DNA of 64,000 nucleotides from Lunularia cruciata (taxonomy: Eukaryota > Streptophyta > Marchantiopsida > Lunulariales > Lunulariaceae), in the NCBI GenBank assembly GCA_948567375.1, contig OX419758.1:8065001-8129000 (forward strand), in the 5' to 3' direction. Both the position numbers and the translations under genes were made by a program. How positions within the stretch are numbered: the first letter of the stretch is position 1; each line of letters begins with the position of its first letter. This document shows positions 54,901 through 64,000 of this stretch, piece after piece. The notes beneath the pieces were generated by a model. It worked only from the letters and a program-made list of their open reading frames with translations. It did not search any database and was not told the DNA's origin.

Positions 54901-55412
54901 TACAGTGTTAGTACCCGACTCCAGCCCACGTTTTTAATTTTTATCGGTCATGCACTGCTTACTGGTGGTCTATTACATAACTTTTCCTATTTCTCGCAGT
55001 CGTTTGCATAGATGTTCTCGATTTCACGTTTGTTTACTAGTCCATTAGCCATATGTTGTTCTCAATTTGTTCAATTATGCCTTTGCTTCAGGTTATATTC
55101 GATGCATTCTACCTTATGGATTTCTCACTATTCTAGCATTGTGAATCATGTACATCTTGCTTATCGATCATCTGCACTTCTGAGTTTCGGATAACCCGTT
55201 CCCAGAACGGGCTTCTGCTCTCATATACCTATATATCCATGTTTTATTCTTAACAGATGAATGCAACAATAGCTGGGGCGATGACAGGAGCACTGGCAGC
55301 TGCGAGGTCAGGAAGTGGTGTTAGAATGCTTCAAACAGCCGCCTTGGTCTCTGCAATTGCGACTGCTGGTGACTACGTCAGGCCAGCTCAATACCCTCCA
55401 ACGGGAATTTGA
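51936..55412 (+). CDS. Tim17/Tim22/Tim23 (PRAT) family protein, OEP16-like, six exons
   Basis: Exons are 51,936-52,013; 52,936-52,987; 53,172-53,203; 53,451-53,484; 53,694-53,761; 55,257-55,412. All introns are GT-AG with matching phases, giving 139 residues. The product matches the PRAT signature (G/A)X2(F/Y)X10RX3DX6(G/A/S)GX3G exactly: A69, Y72, R83, D87, A94, G95 and G99. Glycine/alanine-rich hydrophobic segments (about 18-38, 61-79, 90-105, 112-129) fit four helices. The DAxK..AKS(V/I)..G..(G)..R.K.DW order is close to plant OEP16, a chloroplast outer-envelope amino-acid-selective channel; mitochondrial Tim17/22 or complex I B14.7 relatives are alternatives. Start chosen at the first ATG of the open 5' exon. 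Intron 5 (1.5 kb) carries a duplication. The gene sits in low-copy DNA and is convergent with the gene at 57,449. Confidence 0.85.
54029..55245 (+). repeat. ~640-bp tandem duplication within intron 5
   Basis: Segment 54,029-54,672 is repeated at about 54,680-55,245, offset 644 bases at the matched GATATACTcTATATCCTGTCC blocks. Identity is roughly 85% with indels. Within the first unit, a ~54-bp block (TTCTCAATTTGTTTG...GATGCATTCT) is itself duplicated (about 54,432 and 54,486). Confidence 0.8.
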
Positions 55413-57448
55413 AGGAGAGCTTTAGCCATGCTTTTCTTCTGACTTGCACACTACAGAAGTGGCATGTCTGTACTGGTAAGGAAGTCCAAGTTAAGGCATA
55501 TGCTATCATATCGAGGAGATGTGATCCACTACCACAGTTCAGAAACTCTCTGTTAGACCTTTGGGCATTTCTTGCGGGGGTTCCATCGATGAACCTTAAT
55601 AGACATCTTGCTGTTCCCAGCTTGAAGATGCGGAGAGATGTAAGGAACCCAACAGGAACTCTGCCGTTGTCGAACATTCATGCTATTGGGAAGGAGATCT
55701 TCACTTCAGTCGTCACGCTGAAAGTGTCGCTGTAATTTCATCTAGGAGCTGCACAAGCCATCGTTAGCAATAGCTTGTTCATCATCAACAAGACATCTTT
55801 CCGTAGTTTGCGGACCTTGTGAACGGAGGGCTGTTCCTTCGGTTTGAGATGGTGACATTTTCGTTTTTAGTCTTGGCATGGTGGCATCTGTATTCCTCCC
55901 ATCGTGAAGGATGTATGTCCACAAACGTGGATTTTGTCTATGTTGAAGTAAAGCTCGTTGAAGGGGCAGGATGAAGAGCTGTCTTACTTTGTGGTTCTCA
56001 CACATCATCTGCGAGACCTTTATGCTGCTTAGGAACTCCTCCTTGAAATGAATGTTCTCGTTCAAATACATGATGAAAATTCACATTTTACCACCAGAAG
56101 TTTGAAGAAATGATGTACCAGCCTGCCAATCTGCTTCAACCGCTGGGTGATGTGTTAACGTTTACTTCGCGTAATCGTGGGAGCAATGAGCAAGAATCTG
56201 CACGAAGGGAGCATTCATTATAGCCACTTCTCACTTGGTGGTAGCGGTTATCATTGGATGTGGCATCATGTGGTAGGCTGAATAGCATAAACTGACAACA
56301 CGACCTCTACAGCGACGGTCGTTTTTTGGTAGCATAGTCACTTTACGCCCGCATCAAGCCTTCAGGACCAAATTAGTAATGGACATCGAACAAATAGTTT
56401 GAGACTTGAAACTTGGTATAAGTCGAGCTTGACTCACATATGAAGTGAGTGAAGGAAAAATATTGGCTTGGAAACTTCAAGAATCCAGTAAGCTTGACTG
56501 CATTCTTGAAACTCAATCGTTAAAGAGGGTGGAACGAAGGTAAGCACTATCGCTGTAGTGACTGACTACAACATCCATATTTATTTCACGCTTTTCTCGA
56601 TGTGTAGGAGAATTGCAATGGCGTTCTCGCTTCAAAACCTTTTCAAGTATAGCCTCAAAAGCCTACAAAAGCTTACAAACATAATCAGCTACTGCGGTGC
56701 TGATTATGCTTTGAAATTTCTGTATCAGAAGGTTGTAAATCAGTCCGGTAACTCGAGGCACAACTGGCGATTCAGCTCAAACCTAAGAACTTTGTCAACT
56801 CCGACTACAAAATTGCTAGTTTCATTCAGTTAACAAAGATCAGCTACACTAGTAATATGACTTCCCCTAAGGCCGTGGTGGTGGAAGGTAGACTGAACCC
56901 AGGCAAAACCTCCATACACCAGCAACAATCAATGGACCAGATTAATGGCATTAGCTGCATTTAGCAAGTGAGCAACTTGAGATAAGCATTCATATAAACC
57001 ATCCCCCTTGATTCTCAAATTATTTGCTCTATCAAAGATACGGGCCTAAGGTATCCCTTCCCTCCTTGAGGGGTTCATTGTAGTATGCGTATCCACAGGT
57101 AGTGGTGTGTAGACGAGCACTTTGTTGCCCCAAACGAAAAGTGATGAGCCATGGTTTCAATAGACGCAAACTTCCAAGTCGCAAGATTCACTTACTCTCT
57201 GCATCGTACAAGTCAGATCTGAGATTCAAGAGTTAAGTGTAGACAGCAGTAACTCCCAAGGTGAGACACGGACGGAACTCGGCCCAAAGCCGACAGGCCT
57301 TGAACGAAGAAGAAATGCGTTCGAGAAATGCTTCCCACGTCTTAGTTATTCTAGATCCGGGAAACTCAGTAAGAATGATCTTCAATCCCTACAAAGAGCC
57401 ATTTGCTCGAGGAAGCAATGTAAGATTACCGAGAGAATGGACGCCAAT
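55413..57448. other. Intergenic/3' UTR region between convergent genes
   Basis: It holds the 3' UTR of the PRAT gene and, on minus, that of the 57,449 gene. A 108-codon frame at 55,409-55,735 overlaps the end of the last exon in another frame and has no domain, so it is not called. I found no clear poly(A) signal pair and no repeat. Confidence 0.45.
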
Positions 57449-58911
57449 TTACGGATTAAACTGAGATTGTGCTGGTCCATGAGTTATGTGTACTGAAATC
57501 ACAAGATAATTCAATTGGAAATTGATTAGGATACACCAAGTAGCCTCCATGGAGAAGAGCTGCAGCAAGGACTACGGTAAACACGCGATCTCGCAGTACA
57601 GGTTGCCTTCGCAACCCAATTCTAACTGCACACAAACAAAGACTTAGTAATTCCTTTTTGAATTGCATGATTGCAAGATTCACCGGTTATTTCTAATCTT
57701 CCTGTCTTCTCAGCCAATTTCATTAGGCAAAGCAACATCATGAGGGAGGTAATGGCTTCTCCTGGACACGTTAACTACAGTGCTAATTCACTGGGGACTC
57801 ACTTGAGAACGTGAGTCCCCAGATGGAAACACTCCCAGCAAGCTCCGGAGAACAAAAAGTAAAGGATACATAATCAAGCACAGAGGACGTACTTAGAGGT
57901 AAAACCGGAGCATAAACCAGCGGCACCAGAAACTTGAAAGGTGCCTTGCGTGGAGGCGGTTTTTGCACTTGCTCTCTGTCAGACGATTTCTGAAGTTAGT
58001 ACCATAGTAAGCCTACTGCAAAGAAAGAGGCAACAGTATATGGAGCAGAAAATGACCCCAATCTTTCTTGAGGGTTCATTTACCCCAATCTTTCTTGCCA
58101 CTCCTCTCTCTAATCTTAAGCGGCCTCTATAAAACCATGCCTGCAAAAAATATCTAAGTTTATATCCAAATTCAAGGCGCCAGAGGTAGACATCTTGACG
58201 AAATAATCTCCTGCTTCCTTACCAACCTGACTTTGGCACGCGCAAATGAAAGAAAATCTACCCTCTAATAACCGACTTTCAGCTGTCACTCGAAGTCCCT
58301 GCTTCTCAAATTATCATAAACATATTCTTGTACTCCCCAAATAGTTATGAACATTGTACGCCATAAAGAAAGCTTCAAATAATCTCCTACAAGATAGTCA
58401 CTGGGAGAACCAAGGTGAAGCTTTATTTATGTGAAGTTTCGAAGGGGTTTCAAAGAAGGAAATGTAGATCACTCGCCATAAATCCACCATGGTGCTCTCA
58501 GAGACTATCTTGTAGAAAATTATCTGGAGCTTTCTTTAGGGCCCCCCTTTTTGGACGAGCGAGCTAGAATTCTCTCAGTAACGCTGACAGAAGTCTACCC
58601 CGCTCGCCAAGACGACCCAAATTTCTCCTGTAGCTTATGACCACTCTCAAGGAGAAATAAAATGAAACCCAGAAGCAATTCAAACCCCTCGAGAGAATCA
58701 AACCCACATAACCCATCACACATTCGAGGATTAAACCCTCACATCGACGAATTGTCCCATTCACATTTGATACATATCTCAACAAACGACGCCATTAGAA
58801 CTCCCCACAATCGATACTCTGGCCTGTATTAAAGCCCAATCGCGGAATCTACACCAAAACACCAGGATTGAGACCATACCCACTTCCGAAATCCTTTCTC
58901 CTATCGGACAT
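57449..58911 (-). CDS. Small conserved hydrophobic protein, four exons
   Basis: Exons on minus are 58,911-58,880; 57,975-57,893; 57,625-57,537; 57,460-57,449. GT-AG introns and phases fit, giving 71 residues. The N-terminus is charged (MSDRRKDF). Then follow PPPRKAPFKF, a hydrophobic stretch LVPLVYAPVLPLI (about 26-39), RIGLRRQPVLRDR, and a second hydrophobic stretch VFTVVLAAALLHGGYL. Two short membrane-associated segments around a basic loop are likely. I recognise the pattern as a small plant membrane protein but cannot name it or give a function. The last exon is only 12 bases; if its intron is retained, the frame continues 25 codons to 57,456 instead. The first exon is inferred from an ATG with a fitting phase-2 donor, so it is the least certain part. 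Confidence 0.6.
57791..57822. repeat. Perfect 12-bp hairpin
   Basis: CTGGGGACTCAC, an 8-base loop, then the exact complement GTGAGTCCCCAG. It lies in intron 2 of the minus-strand gene (57,626-57,892). It could be a small foldback footprint or an RNA stem near the donor site. Confidence 0.85.
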
Positions 58912-59520
58912 ATTTGATGTCAATTCCCCACTCTTGCTTGCTCTCCCACCTCCTCCCCCACCGTGTGAGTCCGATCAACCAATGCTACAGAGCTCTCCCT
59001 CAAGGTAGCACCATCCAGCTGCTCTCATTCTGTGCTCTGCAAGAAGGAACTCGCAGAATTTCCAGTCTGGAAGGATCTGAGATTCAAAGCTCTCACTTTC
59101 ATGAGCTTGAACTTCTGTCAATCACAACGAAGTAACGAATGCAAGGGACATCCTTAGAATCTCCTTTCTGCTGCTTGATGTGCCGAGAAGGTGTCACCTG
59201 ATTCTCTGTCCTGCTGGTTCATGGTGTTCTTCATTCGCAATGACAACCTATGCCCTCTGGAAAGAAGCCGAAAGCCAAACTCTCAGGTTTCAAGTTTACT
59301 CTAATTCTGAACTGGGACAGGAATTGAACAATAGAAAAGGGCTTTCGTATTGTAACTGAGGACCCAAATCGCTCACCCGTTTGTGCCAATGGGAAAATTT
59401 TTAGGGTAGAGTATGCAGCTCTTCTTGTTAGCATTACCTGGGTCTGCATGAAGCAAGGAATGTATCTCAAGCACATCCGTGCATGTGATCAGCAGAAAAG
59501 ATAAGCATAAACTAGACTAT
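58912..59520. other. Upstream region of the 57,449-58,911 gene
   Basis: Presumed 5' UTR and promoter on minus. Short frames exist on both strands (58,914-59,135 plus; 59,231-59,476 minus) without recognised motifs. No repeat was seen. Confidence 0.4.
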
Positions 59521-60540
59521 TCTCTACAAATTAAACTGAATTAATTTTCAATACAGGTTGTGAATTTCTATGATATGTTTTTAACGGCAATATTACTTTG
59601 AGTAATAAGGTTTGGAAGGGTTGTGGGTTATTCACATCACTAAGTAACCAAGGATCTTCGAATAGATATTTTGTAGTAAGTTATCGTCTTAGGAAGAAAA
59701 ATGAGTATTTTAGGGTTAATCACGAGCTTAGTGCGAGATGAGGAAGTTCGAATCTTAATACACTTTTTTGAAGTTCAAAGAATTATTTGATCTCTTTCCT
59801 TAACTTGTAGCCTGTAGGTTTATGATTTTTCTTTTCTTAAGTTATGGTATGTAAGTTTATATACATTCTTTCCTTAATTTGGTTCATACACCCCCTTTCC
59901 TCAACTTGTAAATTTCTAATCTGTAACCTGATGTATTCACCCTCTTTCCTTAACTTGTAACTTATAGGTTTCTGCATTTTCTTCCCTTAACTTATAACTT
60001 GTAAGTTTATATGCTTCTTTTACTTAAAAGTTTATACCTCTCCTTTTCTGAACTTTATGTCTAACTTATAACTTGTAGGTCTATAAACCCTCTCATTTTA
60101 ACTTATAAGATTATATAAGGATGTAAACCCTTTTCTCTTAACTTGTAGGATTAGGATATGTTTTGTGAATATTTGCACACCTATTACGCGATTTTTGTCA
60201 TTCATGACATACCTACTATCGTTCATATCTCGAGTCTCTCTTTGAAAGACTATACCTACATCTTTTCTATGTACTGTCGCTCTTGGAAAAACCGTATGCT
60301 TGCTATGTCTCTTTGAATTTTCTTACCCTGGATTTGAAAGGAGACATCTTCTCATTTCAAATGGTAGAATTTATATCATGTTTATACTCACCTTTTCCTT
60401 ATATGATTACTTTACAACTAATGAAGCCACCCGTAGATACAGGTGTAGGAATGTTAATATTTGCACTTTTTATAACATACAAGAAAAATTAGGTTATTAA
60501 AAAATTATTTTCAGCTGCCATTTAAACAATTCGAGGGAGT
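59521..60540. repeat. AT-rich region with degenerate AACTTGTA repeats
   Basis: Between about 59,795 and 60,150 a TTCCTTAACTTGTAACTTGTAGGTTTATA-like motif recurs at irregular spacing (about 40-60 bases), at least six times with heavy divergence. The rest is AT-rich with no coding frame. Confidence 0.55.
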
Positions 60541-60548
60541 ATTTAGAG

Positions 60549-60800
60549 TTAGACTTAGATTTAGACCGTTTTTGGACGGGTTCCAAGACGAATTCTCTTA
60601 TAAAAGGTACTCCCTCACCACCCATGCCACGGTGCGAGTACTCCGTCGAATTGCTCCGCCAAAAACTCCGTTAAATTAGCAATGAGTCTTAGTACTTGGC
60701 GGACCAATTCGGCGGAGTACTTAGACTTAGGCCATTTTCGGATCCGTTTTTAACGTGTTTAAGAGGTTCAAGGACGAATTCTAATTTTAATTTTTCACCA
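60549..60800 (+). repeat. Degenerate ~175-bp direct duplication
   Basis: A TTAGACTTAG...CCGTTTTT...GACGAATTCT block at 60,549-60,596 recurs at 60,720-60,781, and ACTCCCTCACCACCCATGCCA at about 60,610 recurs as CTCTCCCTCAACACCCATGCCA near 60,806. This implies a tandem duplication with indels. The hairpin at 60,637-60,721 lies in the first unit. Confidence 0.6.
60637..60721. repeat. 24-bp imperfect hairpin (MITE-like)
   Basis: AGTACTCCGTCGAATTGCTC plus CGCC at 60,637-60,660 is the reverse complement of 60,698-60,721 with two mismatches; the loop is 37 bases. It is locally GC-rich in an AT-rich background. Confidence 0.8.
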
Positions 60801-61859
60801 AAAGCTCTCCCTCAACACCCATGCCATCTACATGCAAAATTTCAGAACAATTGGACATCTTCTTGGAGGTGAAGCGCCTTCTTAATTAAAATATCCTTAG
60901 CCTTTAAATATATAAGATGGAGTTCTACAATCCGCTACATATCTATCATATCTATCTGGTTTTTAATTTCTCCGAAGATAAGAAAATATCTCTTTGTTTT
61001 TTAATTTATCTAAAGATTTCAAAATACACATTTGGATTTGGATAGCATTACTTACTGTTCTTGATTAGTGTTTGTACAAGTCTACTTCAAATTGTAATTT
61101 TTTTATATAGTATGACTATAACAAAAAACATATTTCATACAAAGACAACAATTCAATTAAAATGAAATTTCTTACAAGCAAGAATTAAAAGGATGATTTT
61201 ACTTACAAGGAGTCAAAAGATCCACTACTCTTACTAACTCCTTGTCTCTATCGTCTCCAAAAATGATCTCTTTGGTCTTAAAATATTGCTTGATTTTATC
61301 ATTGGTCAAAAGATTCTTCATTACGCGTATCTTTAAAGGGTCCCATAAATATTCAATATCTTTCCAAGATATCATTTCAAAGAATTGATTGCATGATATA
61401 TATCAAATAAAATATTAATATGTTGAGAATTTTAATATCTAATCATAGATTTTATTTGAATTCTCCTTTTATCATGATATGCATACCATCTAAATCTAAA
61501 TGATGTCTTCTACAAGAAAGAATTAAACAAAATGATAGTTAGGACTAAGACTCAATTTAGGATATTTCTTTTCAGTAAAAATTTAACAAAATATACACTC
61601 TTTGCAATAAAGAGTTCACCCAATGATGTTTTTTTATAAAGATAAAAGAGTTCTACAACTCCTTATCCCTTCAATCTCTAACTATTCATTGATTTACTAT
61701 TGACCAAAATTCCTATCATTAAGAGCCTCTTTGAAACTCAAATGATGTTTCATGTAAAGATATAAGAGATACACTACTCCTTGTACCTTCAATCTCCATC
61801 AATTCCTCGATTTCATTATTACTTAAAAGATCTAAGATTAAAATTCTCTTGAATTCCAA
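60801..61859. other. AT-rich DNA with short diverged repeats, no gene
   Basis: Segments around 61,200-61,330, 61,600-61,740 and 61,750-61,860 share 'AAAGAT(A)..AGAGxTxCACTACTCCTTgT..CTTCAATCTC' and 'TTGATTTxATTATT' blocks, suggesting three diverged copies of a ~140-bp unit. Nothing coding. Confidence 0.45.
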
Positions 61860-62020
61860 ATAAGGAAACTTCTAGAATGAATCTTCCTTGGAAACTTTTG
61901 GGAGCCTTGTACCAAGGTTGTCTACAAATATCAAAGCGTAAGCTTAGCGTAGGCATTCAAAATTTCCTATATATTCCACTTTGATCATCCATTCTCATAT
62001 TTATCTCCTTGGTCTTTTAC
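61860..62020 (+). mobile_element. Family-C LTR 3' fragment
   Basis: It has the family's GGAAACTTCTAGAA body, the GCGTAGGCATT block and the end CTTGGTCTTTTACA at 62,020, followed by a primer-binding site. The 5' part is missing or unrecognisable. Confidence 0.7.
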
Positions 62021-62140
62021 ATTGGTATGAGAGTAGGATTGAGATGGATGGATCCTTCACTTGAGGATTCAAATGTGATTTTACACTTTAATTGTCAATT
62101 CTCATATTTCTTTCCTTGGTCTTTTACATTGGTAGAGTAG
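62021..62140 (+). repeat. Duplicated LTR end plus primer-binding site
   Basis: TTGGTATGAGAG (62,021-62,032) follows the first LTR end. 108 bases later the LTR end CTTGGTCTTTTACA is repeated (62,115-62,128), followed by a second, shortened primer site TTGGTAGAG. Both resemble the initiator tRNA-Met site. Confidence 0.7.
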
Positions 62141-63411
62141 CAATAAGATGGAATCTATGGACCACCAAATCCCTTTCCCCCAAACTATTGGGATTTTGTG
62201 ACCATATATTACCAAAGCATCATTTCATGCTTCAGGTAGAATTTTCTAAATGAAATCAACTTGTTTGATGAACCATTGAAATTCCAAAGTGTAACTTACA
62301 AAGAGCGGTGGATGTGTTGCATATGTGTATTACCTTAGATAATTGCAAGTAGGTAGCTTGGTAGAAAAACAATCATGGCATCAATGCACAAAGTTATCAT
62401 TGTTATGCATCAATATATGGAGTGGCAAACCTATGGTTGCAATTTTGGGTAAAGCAAATTTAGTGGCAATTTATTACTCTAATCTCAACTTGGGAAGAAT
62501 TCATGAGTGTAATAATTGGGAGATTCCAAACTTTGAATGTTGCACAAGCTGCATGAAATAAATTGAAAAAATTTAAGTAGACTGGTTCTATGAGGAGTAA
62601 CATCACTTAATTCTAAAGATATTGGAAGGCAAAGCTTTGGATCAGTTTGTGAGAGGCTTGAAATCTTGCACCAAATTAGAAGTGACCATGCACAAGCCAA
62701 AACATTTGGAATAAGCCATGTAGTTGATAGAGCACTTTGATTCCTTGGTTTCCCACAACTTAGTCTTGATATAGACCTTCAAAAAAACTACAAACACACC
62801 ACACATAGATGGAGAAGATGACACTAATGCCATCCACCAAAGATTGATGTCATCCAATGGAGACCACTTGGCAACATAGACAAAGAAAACTTACGACAAA
62901 ATGATTGTTGTTTTTATTGCTACCAAATTGGACATCACATTGTTGAATATCCAACTAAGAATGGATTACCTCAATCCATTGCCCAAATGGAGTTCTTGGT
63001 CTAAATACAAAGAGTCCCAATAGGAAATATTAAGCCACTTATTAGGAATTTGATTTGTTCCAATGAGACTGAGGCCTTGATTATGCAAGTTTGATACACT
63101 TATAAGATATGATATCAAATCATGGCTATAGGATTTTGGTTGATTGTGTGAGTTTTGAGAATTGCATGTCCATACAATTAGCAAAGTATTATGTATTCCC
63201 ATCAAATTGATATTTAGTAGTAAATTGATGATTGCAAATGGTAGAAAAGGTTCTACATTTGTATCTCACATCAAGTAGCATTCAAGATTGGGAAAAATTA
63301 AAGTATTTAGAGTTCATGAGATTTGTACTAACTCTCCTACACTATGTTATCATTCTAGGTCTACCTTGGCTTGAATGTCATAAGTTGTAATTTGAGTGGG
63401 TCCAATGTAAT
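62141..63411 (+). pseudogene. Decayed family-C gag and protease
   Basis: After the primer sites, gag-like sequence begins near 62,150 (MESMDHQIPF block, as near 9890). A broken zinc knuckle follows near 62,905 (CFYCYQIGHH, last cysteine changed to tyrosine). The protease region (63,120-63,400) has DCVSFENCMSIQLAKYY and ILGLPWLECH blocks, with the D-S/T-G site altered. Stops are frequent. It is cut at 63,412 by a B-family LTR. Confidence 0.65.
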
Positions 63412-63571
63412 GTTGCGAGGACTAGAAAATCCACAAGAGAAACAAAAAAGGAGAACATAAGAGAAAGACAAGATTTAATTCCTCAATACTTTGAGCACCT
63501 TCTCTTTATTATATAGCAAAGAGTATCCCCTCAAAGGGAACTATACCCTTAGATTAGATACATGGATTGGT
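63412..63571 (-). mobile_element. Family-B LTR fragment (minus), interrupted
   Basis: It matches the left ~160 bases of the plus-strand reading of the LTR at 44,047 (GAGGACTAG.., CACCTTCTCTTTATTATATA, CTTAGATTAGATACATGGATTGG). It starts TGTTGCGAGG where intact copies have TGTAATAC. It is interrupted at 63,571 by another B LTR. Confidence 0.7.
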
Positions 63572-64000
63572 GTAATACCATTAGCTAGACAAATTATCTA
63601 GAAGTGGAAATTGTCCTAGTAATATTTGGAATGATGTTATATATAATGGTCTAAGTAGATCAGATAAAGATGTTACCAAAAGAATACTTCCACTAATAGT
63701 GCAAACGTAAAAAACACATTGAAAACTTTAAAGTCAATTTTAGAAGCCTAAACGGATGAATTAGGCCTCAAAAATTGAAACATTCTCTTCCTTTAAGGGA
63801 AAAGGCATTGCCTTCTACCCTCACGTTAGTCTCATCAAGATCTTTCTAACTATACCTTACCCATGCTATTCTGAGCTTCTTATATGAAGGTTCCCTAAAG
63901 ATTCCCCAAGTCAAACTTGTTTGACCAACCAGATAGGACAAAGATTGACATGTCATCCATCCATGCAACTAATCCAAAGGTTAAGCTCACCAACATATCA
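63572..64000 (+). mobile_element. Family-B LTR (plus), runs off the window
   Basis: It starts TGTAATACCATTAGCTAG and follows the family-B plus-sense order (ATCTAGAAGTGGAAATTG, TTACCAAAAGAATACTTC, CCAACCAGATAGGAC) to the window end. It is inserted in the opposite orientation inside the B fragment on its left. Confidence 0.78.

Noticed and set aside
55409-55735. 108-codon frame overlapping the last exon of the PRAT gene
   Set aside because: It is out of frame with the spliced product, has no motif, and lies mostly in the presumed 3' UTR.

Overview
This window looks like nuclear DNA from a land plant with a large, repeat-rich genome. The introns are of plant type, there are many nested Ty3/gypsy LTR retrotransposons, and two small plant-type nuclear genes sit in a low-copy stretch. 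The species cannot be named. A restriction-like-endonuclease non-LTR element and a gypsy pol ending in a PHD finger hint at a gymnosperm, fern or lycophyte rather than a typical angiosperm, but this is inference.

Layout. 1-4.26 kb is AT-rich DNA with no recognisable gene. 4.27-5.97 kb is a decayed non-LTR retrotransposon (minus). 6.3-9.57 kb holds a diverged family-B LTR and a large foldback (long inverted repeat) structure. 9.57-12.6 kb is a decayed chromovirus-like gypsy element (family C) interrupted by a solo LTR of family B. 12.6-15.9 kb is a decayed gypsy pol (family D, minus) ending in a PHD-type zinc finger. 15.9-25.6 kb is an old, broken family-A gypsy element (minus) carrying a 1.9-kb insertion. 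25.6-29.6 kb is the body of a family-B gypsy element (minus). Its 5' LTR (29.57-38.11 kb) is split by a nearly pristine family-A element (29,797-37,598) with 679-bp LTRs differing at one base, an uninterrupted 1608-residue gag-pol and an extra upstream zinc-cluster ORF. 38.1-47.7 kb is decayed family-C chromovirus material, containing a 3.1-kb pyrimidine-rich insertion and two solo B LTRs in inverted orientation with perfect 5-bp target duplications. 47.7-50.9 kb is a second copy of the non-LTR element (plus), interrupted by a C-type LTR with a 29-bp tandem array.

51.0-59.5 kb is the low-copy, gene-bearing part. A six-exon gene (plus, 51,936-55,412) encodes a 139-residue Tim17/Tim22/Tim23 (PRAT) family protein resembling chloroplast OEP16. 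Facing it is a four-exon gene (minus, 57,449-58,911) for a 71-residue hydrophobic protein. Neither appears in one open frame; both were assembled from GT-AG splice sites with matching phases.

59.5-61.8 kb is AT-rich with degenerate short repeats and one hairpin. 61.8-64.0 kb returns to family-C gag/protease remnants and B-family LTR copies nested in one another.

The elements do not cooperate as a system. The window is mainly a record of nested insertions: C and non-LTR elements first, then B, then A. Only the 29.8-37.6 kb family-A element looks potentially active.
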